DNA from: JBBDWZ01 sp050732575 | Lineage (GTDB): Bacteria; Gemmatimonadota; Gemmatimonadetes; Longimicrobiales; RSA9 | NCBI GenBank assembly: GCA_050732575.1 | Contig: JBOHRF010000020.1 | Coordinates: 1 to 37,266, forward strand | Reading direction: 5' to 3' | Length of the DNA: 37,266 bases | In this document: positions 8,112-16,299 of the stretch, in pieces | Numbering within the stretch: the first letter of the stretch is position 1 | Layout: each line of letters opens with the position of its first letter | Position numbers and translations under genes: made by a program | The notes under the pieces: model-generated | What the model was told of the DNA's origin: nothing | The model's input: only the letters and a program-made list of their open reading frames with translations | Database searches by the model: none

Positions 8112-9361
8112 AAGCGCGGCACTGGGTGGCGCCCCTGCTGCTGTTTACAGGCTGTGCGCGCGGCGAGGTTGCACCTGGGCCGGAAACGCCGCCCGCGCGC
8201 GGTTCCATGCCCAACGTGCGCATCGGTATTGTGGTGGACACGACGGAGACGGAAGTCGGCGCGAAGGCAGCGTACGAAATCAGGACCGCCGGGGGAGATG
8301 TGTTAGTGCGCTCAGAAGCCAGCGAGCGTTGGACCTTCCGTGTAGCCGACCAGCAACTGCGCGCAACCAGCTCGGCGGGCCGCAACATTGGACCGGTCGC
8401 GCCGCCCCTGCGCATCACGCCCAACGAAGGCGGATACGTCACAGTAGCGGGTAAGGATTATCGTGGTGCTGCCATCATCCGGCCGAGTGAAACGGGCCGC
8501 TTGAGCGCCGTCAACGTACTCGACATCGAGCAGTACCTGCAGGGTGTGGTACCCTTCGAGATCGGGCGCCTGGCGCCCGATCTGATTGAAGCCGTCAAGG
8601 CGCAGGCAGTAGCCGCGCGTACGTATGCCATCGGAAACATGAACCGTTGGGAAGCGCAGGGCTTCGACTTCCTGGCCACCGTGCAGGATCAGGTGTACGG
8701 TGGAGTGACGGGCGAGGATTCGGTGACGTCACGGGCGGTACGCGAGACGCGGGGCGAAATCGTGAGCTATGAAGGCAAGCCGATTCTGGCCTATTACTCT
8801 TCGACCTGCGGCGGGCGGACGGCCAACTTGCAGGATGCGTGGACCTGGCGCACCGCGCTGCCCTATCTGAAATCAGTCTCAGACACGATCCCAGGAAGCG
8901 AGCGCGCATACTGTGACACGTCCAACCGGTTCCGCTGGAATGTGAGCTGGACGCGCGCATCGTTGCGCCGAACGCTGGAACAGGGAATGTCCACGCGCCT
9001 GCGTCGCACCATCACCATTGCGCGCATCCAACGCATGGAAATCACGGAACGCAATGCATCGGGGCGCGCGCAGGCCATGCGGCTGGAATTCGATGGCGAG
9101 ACGCATACGGTTCCGGGCGATTCCATCCGCTGGGTGCTGCGACCCGATCCGACGCGCGGTCTGAACAGCACGTTGCTTCTGGAATTCGCGGATCAGCACG
9201 AGAACGGGGAGGTGTCAGGTCTGGACGTGCGTGGCGCCGGCTGGGGCCACGGCGTGGGCATGTGTCAGGTGGGCGCAATTGGCCGGGCGCGCGCCGGTCA
9301 GCGCTATCGAGATATCCTGACGGCGTATTATAGTGGGACGCGCGTTGAGTCCGTCTATTGA
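8108..9361 (+). CDS. SpoIID/LytB-domain lipoprotein
   Basis: Belongs to the SpoIID/LytB amidase-enhancer family, whose members act on peptidoglycan (SpoIID is a lytic transglycosylase in sporulating Firmicutes). The N-terminus MKARHWVAPLLLFTGC looks like a lipoprotein signal with Cys15 as the probable lipidation site, although F at -3 is not ideal. The family core is clear: LSAVNVLDIEQYLQGVVPFE, then LIEAVKAQAVAARTYAI, AYYSSTCGGRTANLQDAW, and the C-terminal GWGHGVGMCQVGA followed by ILTAYYSGTRVE. A sporulation role is unlikely in this context; a role in cell-wall remodelling is an inference. It starts inside the hemL stop (ATGA). Confidence 0.88.
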   Translation: MKARHWVAPLLLFTGCARGEVAPGPETPPARGSMPNVRIGIVVDTTETEVGAKAAYEIRTAGGDVLVRSEASERWTFRVADQQLRATSSAGRNIGPVAPPLRITPNEGGYVTVAGKDYRGAAIIRPSETGRLSAVNVLDIEQYLQGVVPFEIGRLAPDLIEAVKAQAVAARTYAIGNMNRWEAQGFDFLATVQDQVYGGVTGEDSVTSRAVRETRGEIVSYEGKPILAYYSSTCGGRTANLQDAWTWRTALPYLKSVSDTIPGSERAYCDTSNRFRWNVSWTRASLRRTLEQGMSTRLRRTITIARIQRMEITERNASGRAQAMRLEFDGETHTVPGDSIRWVLRPDPTRGLNSTLLLEFADQHENGEVSGLDVRGAGWGHGVGMCQVGAIGRARAGQRYRDILTAYYSGTRVESVY

Positions 9362-9402
9362 ACGCACGCGCCGCGCAGGCGCGACCTGAAAAAACTGAGC
9401 GT

Positions 9403-10101
9403 ATGAAAATGTGGCGAAGCTGGCCGATTGGACTCCTGTTGTTGAGCGCGCCCATGGCGCGCGTGCAAGCGCAAAGCCTGGCTGACTACGACTACACCAA
9501 TCTGAGTTTTCGCGGAGTAGGCCTGGACTATGGCTTCATCTGGCCTAACAAGGTCGATGCGACTTCGCTCGTCAGTCTTCGTTTCGATCTCGGCTACCTG
9601 GGGCCTGGCGTGCGCATCAGCCCGAGCGTGAGTTACTGGAGCAGCACATTCAAGGGCGGCGAGCTCACTCGCCTGACCGAGCAGCTGAACCGGTTGCCCG
9701 CGCTGCAAGAGCGGAACGTCACCATTGAACCCGATGAGTTGGGCACGCTTGCATGGCGTGACGTGTCGCTGTCCGTGGATGCGCAGCTGGTTTGGACTAC
9801 TCCGCTGCGCGTCATCACCTACCTGGGTGGTGGCGTTGCGCTGCACGTGCTCAATGGCAGCGGCTCGGCCGTGGGCGGGACCTTCGTGGAGGATCTGCTG
9901 GATACCACCACGGCCGGGGTGGCGGCCATGGCAGGCGCCGAACTGCAGCCGTTCCGGCGCTTCCGGCTCTACGCTGAATCACGCTATACGCTGTTGAGCG
10001 ACGTCAGGTATCTGGGCATGCGCGTAGGAGGCGCTTTTATGCTGCCTCAGCGCGCGGTCCCCACACCCACACCAACGCAGGAGTTGCAGAGGTCGCGATG
10101 A
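9403..10101 (+). CDS. Putative outer-membrane beta-barrel protein, unknown function
   Basis: Not assigned to a named family. From ATG 9403 the 232-residue product begins with a clear signal peptide (MKMWRSWPIGLLLLSAP, probable cleavage after VQA). The rest alternates polar and hydrophobic residues as in small barrels, for example LVSLRFDLGYLGPGVRISPS, RVITYLGGGVALHVL and RLYAESRYTLLSDVRYLGMR, with a penultimate strand pattern like OmpA/opacity proteins. A TTG at 9358 overlaps the upstream stop, but would put 15 charged residues before the signal peptide, so 9403 is preferred. It ends in an ATGA overlap with the oxidoreductase gene. Confidence 0.75.
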   Translation: MKMWRSWPIGLLLLSAPMARVQAQSLADYDYTNLSFRGVGLDYGFIWPNKVDATSLVSLRFDLGYLGPGVRISPSVSYWSSTFKGGELTRLTEQLNRLPALQERNVTIEPDELGTLAWRDVSLSVDAQLVWTTPLRVITYLGGGVALHVLNGSGSAVGGTFVEDLLDTTTAGVAAMAGAELQPFRRFRLYAESRYTLLSDVRYLGMRVGGAFMLPQRAVPTPTPTQELQRSR

Positions 10102-11114
10102 CGGGGTCGGGCGAATTCCGGGTGGGGTTGTTGGGCGTGGGTGCTATTGCTCAGGTGGTGCATTTGCCGATCCTCCATCACATGGAAGGCGTGCGGGTAG
10201 CGACTCTCTGTGATGTGGACCAGCCCAAAGCCAAAGCGATTGCTGCACGGTTTGGCGTGGAGCGTGTGGCGCGGCACGATGATGAGGTCTTTGCTGCTGA
10301 CGATCTCGATGCCGTGGTCATTGCCACACCCAGCCATCAGCATCACAGTCAGGCCATCGCGGCCTTGCAGGGCGGCAAGCACGTACTGGTAGAGAAGCCG
10401 CTCGCCATCACTCCCGACGCGGCCGCGCAGGTGGTGCGCGTTGCGGAGGAAGCGAACCTTACGCTCATGGTGGCCATGAACAACCGGTATCGGCCGGATA
10501 CCATGGCGCTTAAGCCGTTTGCCACCAACGGTGAGCTGGGCAACGTCTTTCTGGCGCGCGGCGCGTGGCTCAACCGAAAGATGCGAGCCGTGCGTCCAAC
10601 CTGGCGGCATCGCCTGGCCACAGCGGGTGGCGGCGCCTTGATCGATCTGGGTGTGCAGACTCTTGACCTGGCGCTGTGGTTTCTCAACTGGCCCAAGGTG
10701 CGCAGCCTGGTGTGCCATACACACCCGGGCGAGGGGATGGAGGTCGAAGATTCCGCAGCCACCATACTGCGATTGGAAAATGGATCCGCAATTTCACTAT
10801 CTCTGAGCTGGAGCCTGGTTGCCGAGCGTGACCGCCACTACATGCGCCTGCTCGGAACACGCGGGTCCGGGTCGATTCAACCGCTCCAGGTCCACAAAGA
10901 AATCGATCACCACGGGATCCTCGACGTGACGCCCCAGCTACCCGCCACGAATGAGAATATCTATACCGCGTCGTACCGGGCCGAGCTGGAAGATTTTGTC
11001 ACCACCGCACGCGGCGACAAGCCGACCCATTTGCCGCGCGAGCAGGTCGAGCTCATGCGGCTCATCCATCTTGGTTACCAGTCTGCGCGTGAGTGCAGAG
11101 AAGTTGAGGCGTAA
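10098..11114 (+). CDS. Gfo/Idh/MocA family NAD(P)-dependent oxidoreductase
   Basis: The N-terminal Rossmann fold starts with VGLLGVGAIAQVVHLP, and the family motif HVLVEKPLAI follows at about residues 94-103. A C-terminal alpha/beta domain includes GGALIDLGVQTLDLALWFL, typical of sugar or inositol dehydrogenases and related enzymes. The length (338) is normal. Substrate cannot be read from the sequence. An inositol-phosphate synthase lies about 4 kb downstream, but the distance makes a link speculative. The start overlaps the previous stop by ATGA. The gene ends just before a repeat-rich non-coding region. Confidence 0.88.
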   Translation: MTGSGEFRVGLLGVGAIAQVVHLPILHHMEGVRVATLCDVDQPKAKAIAARFGVERVARHDDEVFAADDLDAVVIATPSHQHHSQAIAALQGGKHVLVEKPLAITPDAAAQVVRVAEEANLTLMVAMNNRYRPDTMALKPFATNGELGNVFLARGAWLNRKMRAVRPTWRHRLATAGGGALIDLGVQTLDLALWFLNWPKVRSLVCHTHPGEGMEVEDSAATILRLENGSAISLSLSWSLVAERDRHYMRLLGTRGSGSIQPLQVHKEIDHHGILDVTPQLPATNENIYTASYRAELEDFVTTARGDKPTHLPREQVELMRLIHLGYQSARECREVEA

Positions 11115-11123
11115 GCGAATCGT

Positions 11124-11514
11124 CGGATGAACCGGATGATTCGGATGGGGCGGATGAACCGGATGAATTCGGATGATTCGGTTGAGGCGGATGAACCGGG
11201 GCCGCAGGTAGAGAGGAAAGGCGGGAGGTGCGCGGTGGAAACTGGCTCGGGTAAGGCCGCGACTTTCAGAATGATCCCTGCCACGGGACGCCGCTGGCCC
11301 CCCGCGCTTTCGGTTTTTGCTGGCGTTCGACCTCCCGGGTGATTCTCAGGTTTTTTCACTCCCTGTTTTCCAAGTTTTTTTGCTAAACCCCGTTTTCCAT
11401 GTCCTCATCCGCCTGGCCCGCCTCACCAGCCTCATCCGGTCTCATCCGAATCCATCCGAATCGTCCGGTTCATCCGAAGTATCCGGTTCATCCGAAGCAT
11501 CCGGGGGGCCTCCG
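11124..11514. repeat. Large inverted element with arms of 9-base tandem repeats
   Basis: This fills most of the 466-base gap between the oxidoreductase gene and rpmE. The left arm (11124-11196) is eight head-to-tail units of about 9 bases, CGGATGAAC or CGGATGATT with few changes. The right arm (11404-11514) carries roughly eleven units of the reverse-complement form (GTTCATCCG, AATCCATCCG and similar), so the arms can pair. The core holds concentric complementary pieces: CGGGAGGT 11222-11229 with ACCTCCCG 11330-11337, and GCGCGG 11230-11235 with CCGCGC 11302-11307. T6 and T7 runs lie at 11351-11356 and 11375-11381. Reading frames here give only Met/Arg/Asn or Phe/Ile/Arg repeats and are not credible genes. 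Confidence 0.75.
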
Positions 11515-11515
11515 G

Positions 11516-11544
11516 TTGAGTGATGTGTGTGAAACGACTAGTTT
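11516..11544 (+). promoter_or_regulatory. Possible promoter for rpmE
   Basis: TTGAGT (11516-11521), a 17-base spacer and TAGTTT (11539-11544) resemble a sigma-70-type promoter just outside the repeat element and 36 bases before rpmE. The -10 match is poor, so this is tentative. Confidence 0.25.
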
Positions 11545-11580
11545 ATGAGTCTGTAAAACCCAGGAATCCAGGAATGGACC

Positions 11581-11805
11581 ATGAAGCAGGGCATCCACCC
11601 CGCATATCAAACGGCGATCGTCCACTGCGCTTGCGGCAACCGGTTCGAAACCCGGAGCACGCAGAAGGACATTCACCTGGATATCTGCTCGGTCTGCCAT
11701 CCGTACTTTACGGGTCGCCAGAAGCTGGTTGATACGGCAGGGAGAGTGGAGCGATTTCGACAGAAATGGGGCAAGGAAGACAAAGGCAAAGCGGCCAAGG
11801 CGTGA
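11581..11805 (+). CDS. rpmE: 50S ribosomal protein L31, zinc-binding type
   Basis: Structural protein of the large ribosomal subunit. The 74-residue product has the L31 pattern MKQGIHPAYQ...VHCACGN and DICSVCHPYFTGRQKLVDTAGRVERF. Cysteines C16, C18, C36 and C39 make it the zinc-binding (C+) form, not the zinc-free form induced under zinc starvation. The ATG at 11581 is the usual start. The gene stands alone between a repeat element and a terminator-like hairpin. Confidence 0.96.
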   Translation: MKQGIHPAYQTAIVHCACGNRFETRSTQKDIHLDICSVCHPYFTGRQKLVDTAGRVERFRQKWGKEDKGKAAKA

Positions 11806-11806
11806 C

Positions 11807-11840
11807 GAGAGAGCCGGGCAAAAGTCCGGCTCTTTCAGTT
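11807..11840 (+). terminator. Hairpin terminator after rpmE
   Basis: AGAGCCGG (11810-11817) pairs perfectly with CCGGCTCT (11826-11833) across an 8-base loop. The stem can extend through flanking bases to 11807/11836. Only a short T-containing tail follows (TTTCAGTT), so it is a weak intrinsic terminator or attenuator between rpmE and prfA. Confidence 0.6.
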
Positions 11841-11848
11841 AAGGCCTC

Positions 11849-12928
11849 ATGAGCTGGCAAGCGCGCGTGCCGGAGCTGCTGCGTCGATTCGAGCAGCTGA
11901 CGGCGGCCCTGTCGGATCCGGCCATCATTGCAGACCGGCAGCGTTACCGTGAGCTGGCCCGGGAGCATGCGGAGCTGGTGCCTACAGTAGAGTTGGCCCA
12001 GCGTTTGGACCGGCTGCAAAGCCAACGTGCAGAAGTCGAGTCGGTGATCGCCGCGGGTGAAGATGCCGAGCTGGTGGAGCTGGCGGAGGCAGAGCTGCCA
12101 GAATTGCGGGCCGAAGAAGACCGGTTGAGCCTCGAGCTGCGCCATCGCCTGCTGCCGAAGGACCCACTGGCCGATCGTTCGGCTGTGGTGGAAATCCGGG
12201 CCGGAACGGGTGGCGATGAGGCGGGTCTTTTCGCGGGCGATTTGTTCCGCATGTACCGGCGCTACGCCGAAAGACGCGGCTGGGATATTGACCTGGTGAG
12301 CGTTTCGGAGGGGGAACGCGGTTCCATCAAAGAAGCCATCTTCACGGTGCGTGGCGCCAATGCATACGGCGACTTGCGCCATGAATCGGGAGTTCACCGC
12401 GTGCAGCGGGTCCCGGCGACCGAGAGTGCGGGCCGGATTCACACCTCGGCGGCCACGGTAGCCGTGCTGCCGGAGGCCCAGGAAGTCGATATCGAGATTC
12501 GCGATGAGGATCTGCGCATCGATGTGTATCGCTCTTCGGGGCCGGGCGGTCAGTCCGTGAATACCACGGACTCGGCGGTCCGCATCACGCACGTGCCGAC
12601 GGGCGTCGTGGTTACCTGCCAGGACGAAAAATCGCAGCACAAAAACAAGGCCAAAGCGCTCAAGGTTTTGCGCAGCCGGCTGCTGGACGCGAAGATCGCG
12701 AAGCAGGAGGCGGAGCGTGCGCGCGCGCGCAAGATACAGGTGGGCACGGGTGACCGATCGGCCAAAATCCGTACGTACAACTTTCCGCAGAGCCGCGTGA
12801 CGGATCATCGCATCGGACTCACGCTGCACACGCTGCAGGGCATAGTGAACGGCGACCTGGATGATGTGATCACGGCTCTGAAGCAGGCACAGGAAGCGGA
12901 AGATCTGGAGTTGCCGCCCGGTGCCTGA
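11849..12928 (+). CDS. prfA: Peptide chain release factor 1
   Basis: Releases finished peptides at UAA and UAG codons. The catalytic GGQ is at 233-235 within SSGPGGQSVNTTDSAVRITH. The codon-recognition loop reads RVPATESAGRIHTS; its P-A-T tripeptide is the RF1 signature (RF2 has S-P-F). The length of 359 is normal, with the N-terminal coiled-coil domain (about 1-110) followed by the PCRF and RF-1 domains. The downstream gene prmC, which methylates this GGQ glutamine, overlaps its end. Confidence 0.97.
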   Translation: MSWQARVPELLRRFEQLTAALSDPAIIADRQRYRELAREHAELVPTVELAQRLDRLQSQRAEVESVIAAGEDAELVELAEAELPELRAEEDRLSLELRHRLLPKDPLADRSAVVEIRAGTGGDEAGLFAGDLFRMYRRYAERRGWDIDLVSVSEGERGSIKEAIFTVRGANAYGDLRHESGVHRVQRVPATESAGRIHTSAATVAVLPEAQEVDIEIRDEDLRIDVYRSSGPGGQSVNTTDSAVRITHVPTGVVVTCQDEKSQHKNKAKALKVLRSRLLDAKIAKQEAERARARKIQVGTGDRSAKIRTYNFPQSRVTDHRIGLTLHTLQGIVNGDLDDVITALKQAQEAEDLELPPGA

Positions 12929-13817
12929 GACGATGCGCGAGACCGCGCTACCGTTGGCGGCCAAGGCTGCGCACTACCTTGCGGAGCGGGGAATCGAGAA
13001 TGCCCGCCTGGAGGCGGAGCTCATGTTGGCCGCGTTGTTGGGGGTCAGTCGGCTCGACCTGTACCTTCAGCACGATCGAACCATCGAGGAAGCGGTGCTC
13101 GCCTCGTATCGTGGCTACGTTCTGCGCCGCTTGAAGCGAGAGCCGCTGCAGTACATTCTGGGCCGCGCCGCCTTTCGAAAGCTGGAGCTGCGGGTGGACG
13201 TACGCGTGCTGATTCCGCGGCCCGAGACGGAAGTGCTGGTGGATCAGGTACTGCAATGGCTGGTAACTTTCGGAAGCGTGGAAGACACCAAGGATAGGAA
13301 GCCGCTGATCCTGGAAATAGGAACAGGGTCGGGCGCCATCGCGCTCAGCCTGGCCCGGGAGTCCGGTGCGCACGTGGTTGCGACCGATGTCTCTGCCGGC
13401 GCGCTGGACGTTGCTCGAGACAACGCCATGCGACTTGGACTGGCCGGCCGCATCGATTTTCGCTGCGGCGAGCTGTGGCAGGCGGTACGAACAGGCGAAC
13501 GCTTCGACGCGATTGTAGCCAATCCGCCGTATATCGCGCAGGCCGAGCGCGACACACTGGCACCTGAAGTTCGGGAGTGGGAACCGGCACAAGCGCTGTT
13601 TGCGGGCCCGGACGGATTGAGCGTAATCTCGCCGTTGGTGACGGGCGCCATGGATTGGCTCCTGCCGGGTGGTCTGCTGGCGCTCGAGGTGGGCGCGCAA
13701 CAAGGTGAAGCCGTGCTGCGTATGCTGAAGCAAACGAGCGGATACACGAACATGCGAATTCAGCGAGACCTGGCGGACCGCGAACGCGTGGTCCTGGCCG
13801 AGGCTCACAACTCATAG
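12921..13817 (+). CDS. prmC: Release factor glutamine N5-methyltransferase
   Basis: SAM-dependent enzyme that methylates the glutamine of the GGQ motif in release factors. The N-terminal helical domain (about 1-85) is followed by LQYILGRAAFRKLELRVDVRVLIPRPETE, the SAM-binding ILEIGTGSGAIALSLARE and the catalytic NPPY at 201-204 (ANPPYIAQAERDTLAPEV). The GTG at 12921 overlaps the prfA stop by eight bases; ATG 12933 is an alternative start. The prfA-prmC pairing is widespread and strongly supports both calls. Confidence 0.95.
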   Translation: MPETMRETALPLAAKAAHYLAERGIENARLEAELMLAALLGVSRLDLYLQHDRTIEEAVLASYRGYVLRRLKREPLQYILGRAAFRKLELRVDVRVLIPRPETEVLVDQVLQWLVTFGSVEDTKDRKPLILEIGTGSGAIALSLARESGAHVVATDVSAGALDVARDNAMRLGLAGRIDFRCGELWQAVRTGERFDAIVANPPYIAQAERDTLAPEVREWEPAQALFAGPDGLSVISPLVTGAMDWLLPGGLLALEVGAQQGEAVLRMLKQTSGYTNMRIQRDLADRERVVLAEAHNS

Positions 13818-13821
13818 AAGT

Positions 13822-14181
13822 ATGGAAGCAACCTGGGAAAAAGCCCGCGACCTTGGTCGATTGCTGGGTCAGAGTGATGAGTACCGGGCGCTGGACCGCG
13901 CCAAGGATCGAGTCTCCAACGAACGCGAAGTGGTAGCATTGCTCAATCGGCTGAGCGATCTGGAGGCCGCGATTGCGCGTGGACTACAGCAGGGGCAGGA
14001 ACCGCCCGCGGCGCTGGCCGAAGAATACGAGCGCATGTTCTCGGAAGTGCAAGCACGCGCAGAGTATCAGTCTTTGGTGGCCGCGCAGACCAACTTCGAC
14101 AAAGTTCTGGCGCGCGTAAACGATGAAATCAGCAAAGGCATGACCACTGGCTCAAAGTCGCGCATCATTCTGCCGTCGTAA
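13822..14181 (+). CDS. YlbF/YmcA-family small helical protein
   Basis: A 119-residue, almost entirely helical protein with the pattern of the YlbF/YmcA family: KARDLGRLLGQSDEYRALDRAKDRV near the start and EVQARAEYQSLVAAQTNFDKVLARVNDEI near the end. In Bacillus subtilis these proteins form a complex that influences RNase Y-dependent mRNA processing; whether that holds here is unknown. The gene starts four bases after prmC and ends three bases before the phosphatidyltransferase gene, so it is probably cotranscribed with both. Confidence 0.75.
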   Translation: MEATWEKARDLGRLLGQSDEYRALDRAKDRVSNEREVVALLNRLSDLEAAIARGLQQGQEPPAALAEEYERMFSEVQARAEYQSLVAAQTNFDKVLARVNDEISKGMTTGSKSRIILPS

Positions 14182-14184
14182 CCG

Positions 14185-14811
14185 ATGAAGAGTCTGGAGA
14201 CGTTGCGCGGCGGCGTATATCGCATCATCGATCCGCTCACGGATTGGATGGTGCGCGAGCGTGTGCATCCGAACCTGCTGACGACACTTGGATTCCTGGT
14301 GACCATGTCGTCGGCTTTTTTCTTTCATCAACACCAGGTGCGGGCCGCCGGCTTTCTCATCCTAATGGGTGGTTTCTTCGACATCATTGATGGTCGCGTG
14401 GCGCGCTTGTCTGGATTGGGCAGCAAGTTTGGCGCGTTCTACGATTCCACGCTCGATCGTGTGAGTGAGATCGCCGTGTTCCTGGGAATCCTCTCGTTGT
14501 ACAACGACTACCGACTTCGGCTGGGCGATGTGGGCATGATTTATCTGATCATGCTTGCTATGGCGGGGTCGCTGATGGTCAGCTATACTCGGGGCCGTGC
14601 CGAGGCGCTCGGGCTCGATTGCCGAGTTGGCCTCATGCCACGCGCGGAGCGGGTAGTGTTGATCGGGGCATCGTCCCTGTTCTTCGGCGAGATGTGGGAT
14701 GGCCTCGCGCTCAAGATCGTAATCTTCCTCCTCGCCGTTTTGACCAATCTGACCGCTTTCCAGCGTATCATCTGGGTCTGGCGCCACGCGCGCGGCGTGC
14801 CGCTCGAGTGA
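14185..14811 (+). CDS. CDP-alcohol phosphatidyltransferase, probable inositol-phospholipid synthase
   Basis: Integral-membrane enzyme that transfers a phosphatidyl group from CDP-diacylglycerol to an alcohol. The family signature is complete: D66, D69-G70, A73-R74, G83, D87 and D91 in DIIDGRVARL...GAFYDSTLD. Several hydrophobic segments surround it. The alcohol is not fixed by the motif, but the next gene encodes myo-inositol-3-phosphate synthase, so phosphatidylinositol-phosphate synthase is the most likely activity. PgsA-type glycerophosphate transfer is the alternative. Confidence 0.85.
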   Translation: MKSLETLRGGVYRIIDPLTDWMVRERVHPNLLTTLGFLVTMSSAFFFHQHQVRAAGFLILMGGFFDIIDGRVARLSGLGSKFGAFYDSTLDRVSEIAVFLGILSLYNDYRLRLGDVGMIYLIMLAMAGSLMVSYTRGRAEALGLDCRVGLMPRAERVVLIGASSLFFGEMWDGLALKIVIFLLAVLTNLTAFQRIIWVWRHARGVPLE

Positions 14812-14821
14812 GCGTTGGCCC

Positions 14822-16159
14822 GTGAAACCAAAGAACGCGAAAACCATGAGTGGTCCAAGTGAGATCCGTTCCGCCCAGGGTCGACTGGGCGTTCTGTTGC
14901 CCGGGATGGGCGCGGTAGCCACAACCTTCATAGCGGGCGTGGAAGCCGTGCGCCGCAATCGGGCGCTGCCTATCGGCTCCCTCACGCAGCTCGGTCACAT
15001 CCGTCTGGGCAAACGTACAGAGAATCGCAATCCCATGATCAACGAGCTGATTCCGCTGGCCGCCCTCGATCAGCTGGTATTTGGCGGGTGGGATCCGATT
15101 CCCGACAACGCGTACGAGTCGGCCTGCAATGCCAACGTACTGTCCAAGGAAGACCTGGAACCGATTGCAAACTTCCTGGCCGGCATCACACCCATGCCCG
15201 CGGTATTCGACAAGAACTACGTGCGCAAACTGGATGGCACCAACACCAAAAAAGGGAAGAGCAAACGCGATTTGGCGGAGCAACTACGCGAGGACATTCG
15301 CGCATTCAAGAAAAAGCATTCTTGTGACCGGCTGGTCATGGTGTGGTGCGGTTCAACCGAGATCTTCATCAGCCCGGGACCGGCGCACGAAAGCCTGAAG
15401 ACGTTCGAGCAGGCTATGGATCGCAATGATGAGGCGATTGCGCCATCCATGCTCTACGCGTACGCGGCGCTCATGGAGAACGTGCCGTTCGCGAATGGCG
15501 CTCCCAACCTGACCGTGGACATGCCGGCCATGTGGCAACTAGCCAAGGAGCGGAGCGTGCCCATTGCGGGCAAAGACTTCAAGACCGGCCAGACGCTGAT
15601 GAAGACCATTGTTGCGCCCGGACTCAAGGCACGCATGCTGGGTTTGCATGGCTGGTTCAGCACGAACATCCTGGGCAATCGTGATGGTGAGGTACTGGAC
15701 GATCCGGATTCGTTCAAAACGAAAGAAGAGTCCAAGCTGGGCGTGCTCGAGCACATCCTGCAGCCGCATCTGTATCCGGAGCTGTACGAGAAGGTCTACC
15801 ACAAGGTGCGCATCAACTACTATCCGCCTCATGGAGACAACAAGGAGGGGTGGGACAACATCGACATCTTCGGATGGCTGGGCTATCCGATGCAGATCAA
15901 GATCGACTTTCTGTGCCGTGATTCCATCCTGGCAGCACCCATCGTTCTGGACCTGGCCCTTTTCCTGGATCTGGCACAACGCGTGGGCATGAGCGGCATC
16001 CAGGAGTGGCTATCGTTCTACCTCAAGAGTCCCATGGTAGCTCCCGGCCTGTACCCGGAGCACGACCTGTTCATTCAGCAGATGAAGCTCAAGAACACGC
16101 TGCGCCATCTGGCCGGAGAACAGCAGATCACGCATTTGGGGCTGGAGTACTACGAATAA
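14822..16159 (+). CDS. ino1: Myo-inositol-1-phosphate synthase
   Basis: NAD-dependent isomerase that turns glucose-6-phosphate into inositol-3-phosphate. The N-terminal dinucleotide-binding segment is GRLGVLLPGMGAVATTFIAGV. Other family stretches are LVFGGWDPIPDNAYE, MVWCGSTEIF, GKDFKTGQTLMKT (nucleotide and active-site region) and GWFSTNILGNRDG. The length is 445 from GTG 14822, or 437 from ATG 14846, which also reads well as a start. The gene follows the phosphatidyltransferase by 10 bases, consistent with a two-gene inositol-lipid unit. A repeat-armed hairpin element begins three bases after its stop. Confidence 0.93.
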   Translation: MKPKNAKTMSGPSEIRSAQGRLGVLLPGMGAVATTFIAGVEAVRRNRALPIGSLTQLGHIRLGKRTENRNPMINELIPLAALDQLVFGGWDPIPDNAYESACNANVLSKEDLEPIANFLAGITPMPAVFDKNYVRKLDGTNTKKGKSKRDLAEQLREDIRAFKKKHSCDRLVMVWCGSTEIFISPGPAHESLKTFEQAMDRNDEAIAPSMLYAYAALMENVPFANGAPNLTVDMPAMWQLAKERSVPIAGKDFKTGQTLMKTIVAPGLKARMLGLHGWFSTNILGNRDGEVLDDPDSFKTKEESKLGVLEHILQPHLYPELYEKVYHKVRINYYPPHGDNKEGWDNIDIFGWLGYPMQIKIDFLCRDSILAAPIVLDLALFLDLAQRVGMSGIQEWLSFYLKSPMVAPGLYPEHDLFIQQMKLKNTLRHLAGEQQITHLGLEYYE

Positions 16160-16162
16160 CGG

Positions 16163-16294
16163 AAGGTGACGGTGAAGGTGACGGCAATGGACGGACCGGT
16201 CGTGACCTGGCATCGGCTTCGGCCACGCGAAGCCCGCCGGACAATGCATCGCCCGCCGACCTCACCGTCACCATCGCCGTCGCCGTCACCTTTC
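16163..16294. repeat. Nested inverted element with GGTGACG arms before tmk
   Basis: The left arm AAGGTGACGGTGAA...GACGG (16163-16184) is inverted-complementary to the right arm (16263-16294, ending CCGTCACCTTTC), with a 6-base slip. Between them, GGCTTCG (16215-16221) and CGAAGCC (16228-16234) form a perfect 7-bp hairpin centred close to the element's midpoint. The right arm ends five bases before the tmk ATG, and tmk has no visible Shine-Dalgarno. Confidence 0.75.
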
Positions 16295-16299
16295 TGTTG

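Noticed and set aside
11127..11342. Reading frames in the repeat region encoding Met/Arg/Asn or Phe/Ile/Arg repeats
   Set aside because: They are direct consequences of a 9-base tandem repeat with no stop codons, lack a ribosome site and resemble no protein family.
11348..11381. Intrinsic terminators at the T6 and T7 runs
   Set aside because: No convincing stem immediately precedes either run, so they were noted only as part of the larger element.
11124..11514. CRISPR array
   Set aside because: Units are 9 bases, contiguous and degenerate, with no unique spacers, and no cas genes are present.
16006..16299. Longer tmk product continuing upstream through the repeat element
   Set aside because: The extra residues come from ino1 out of frame and from the repeat; the family start is at 16300.
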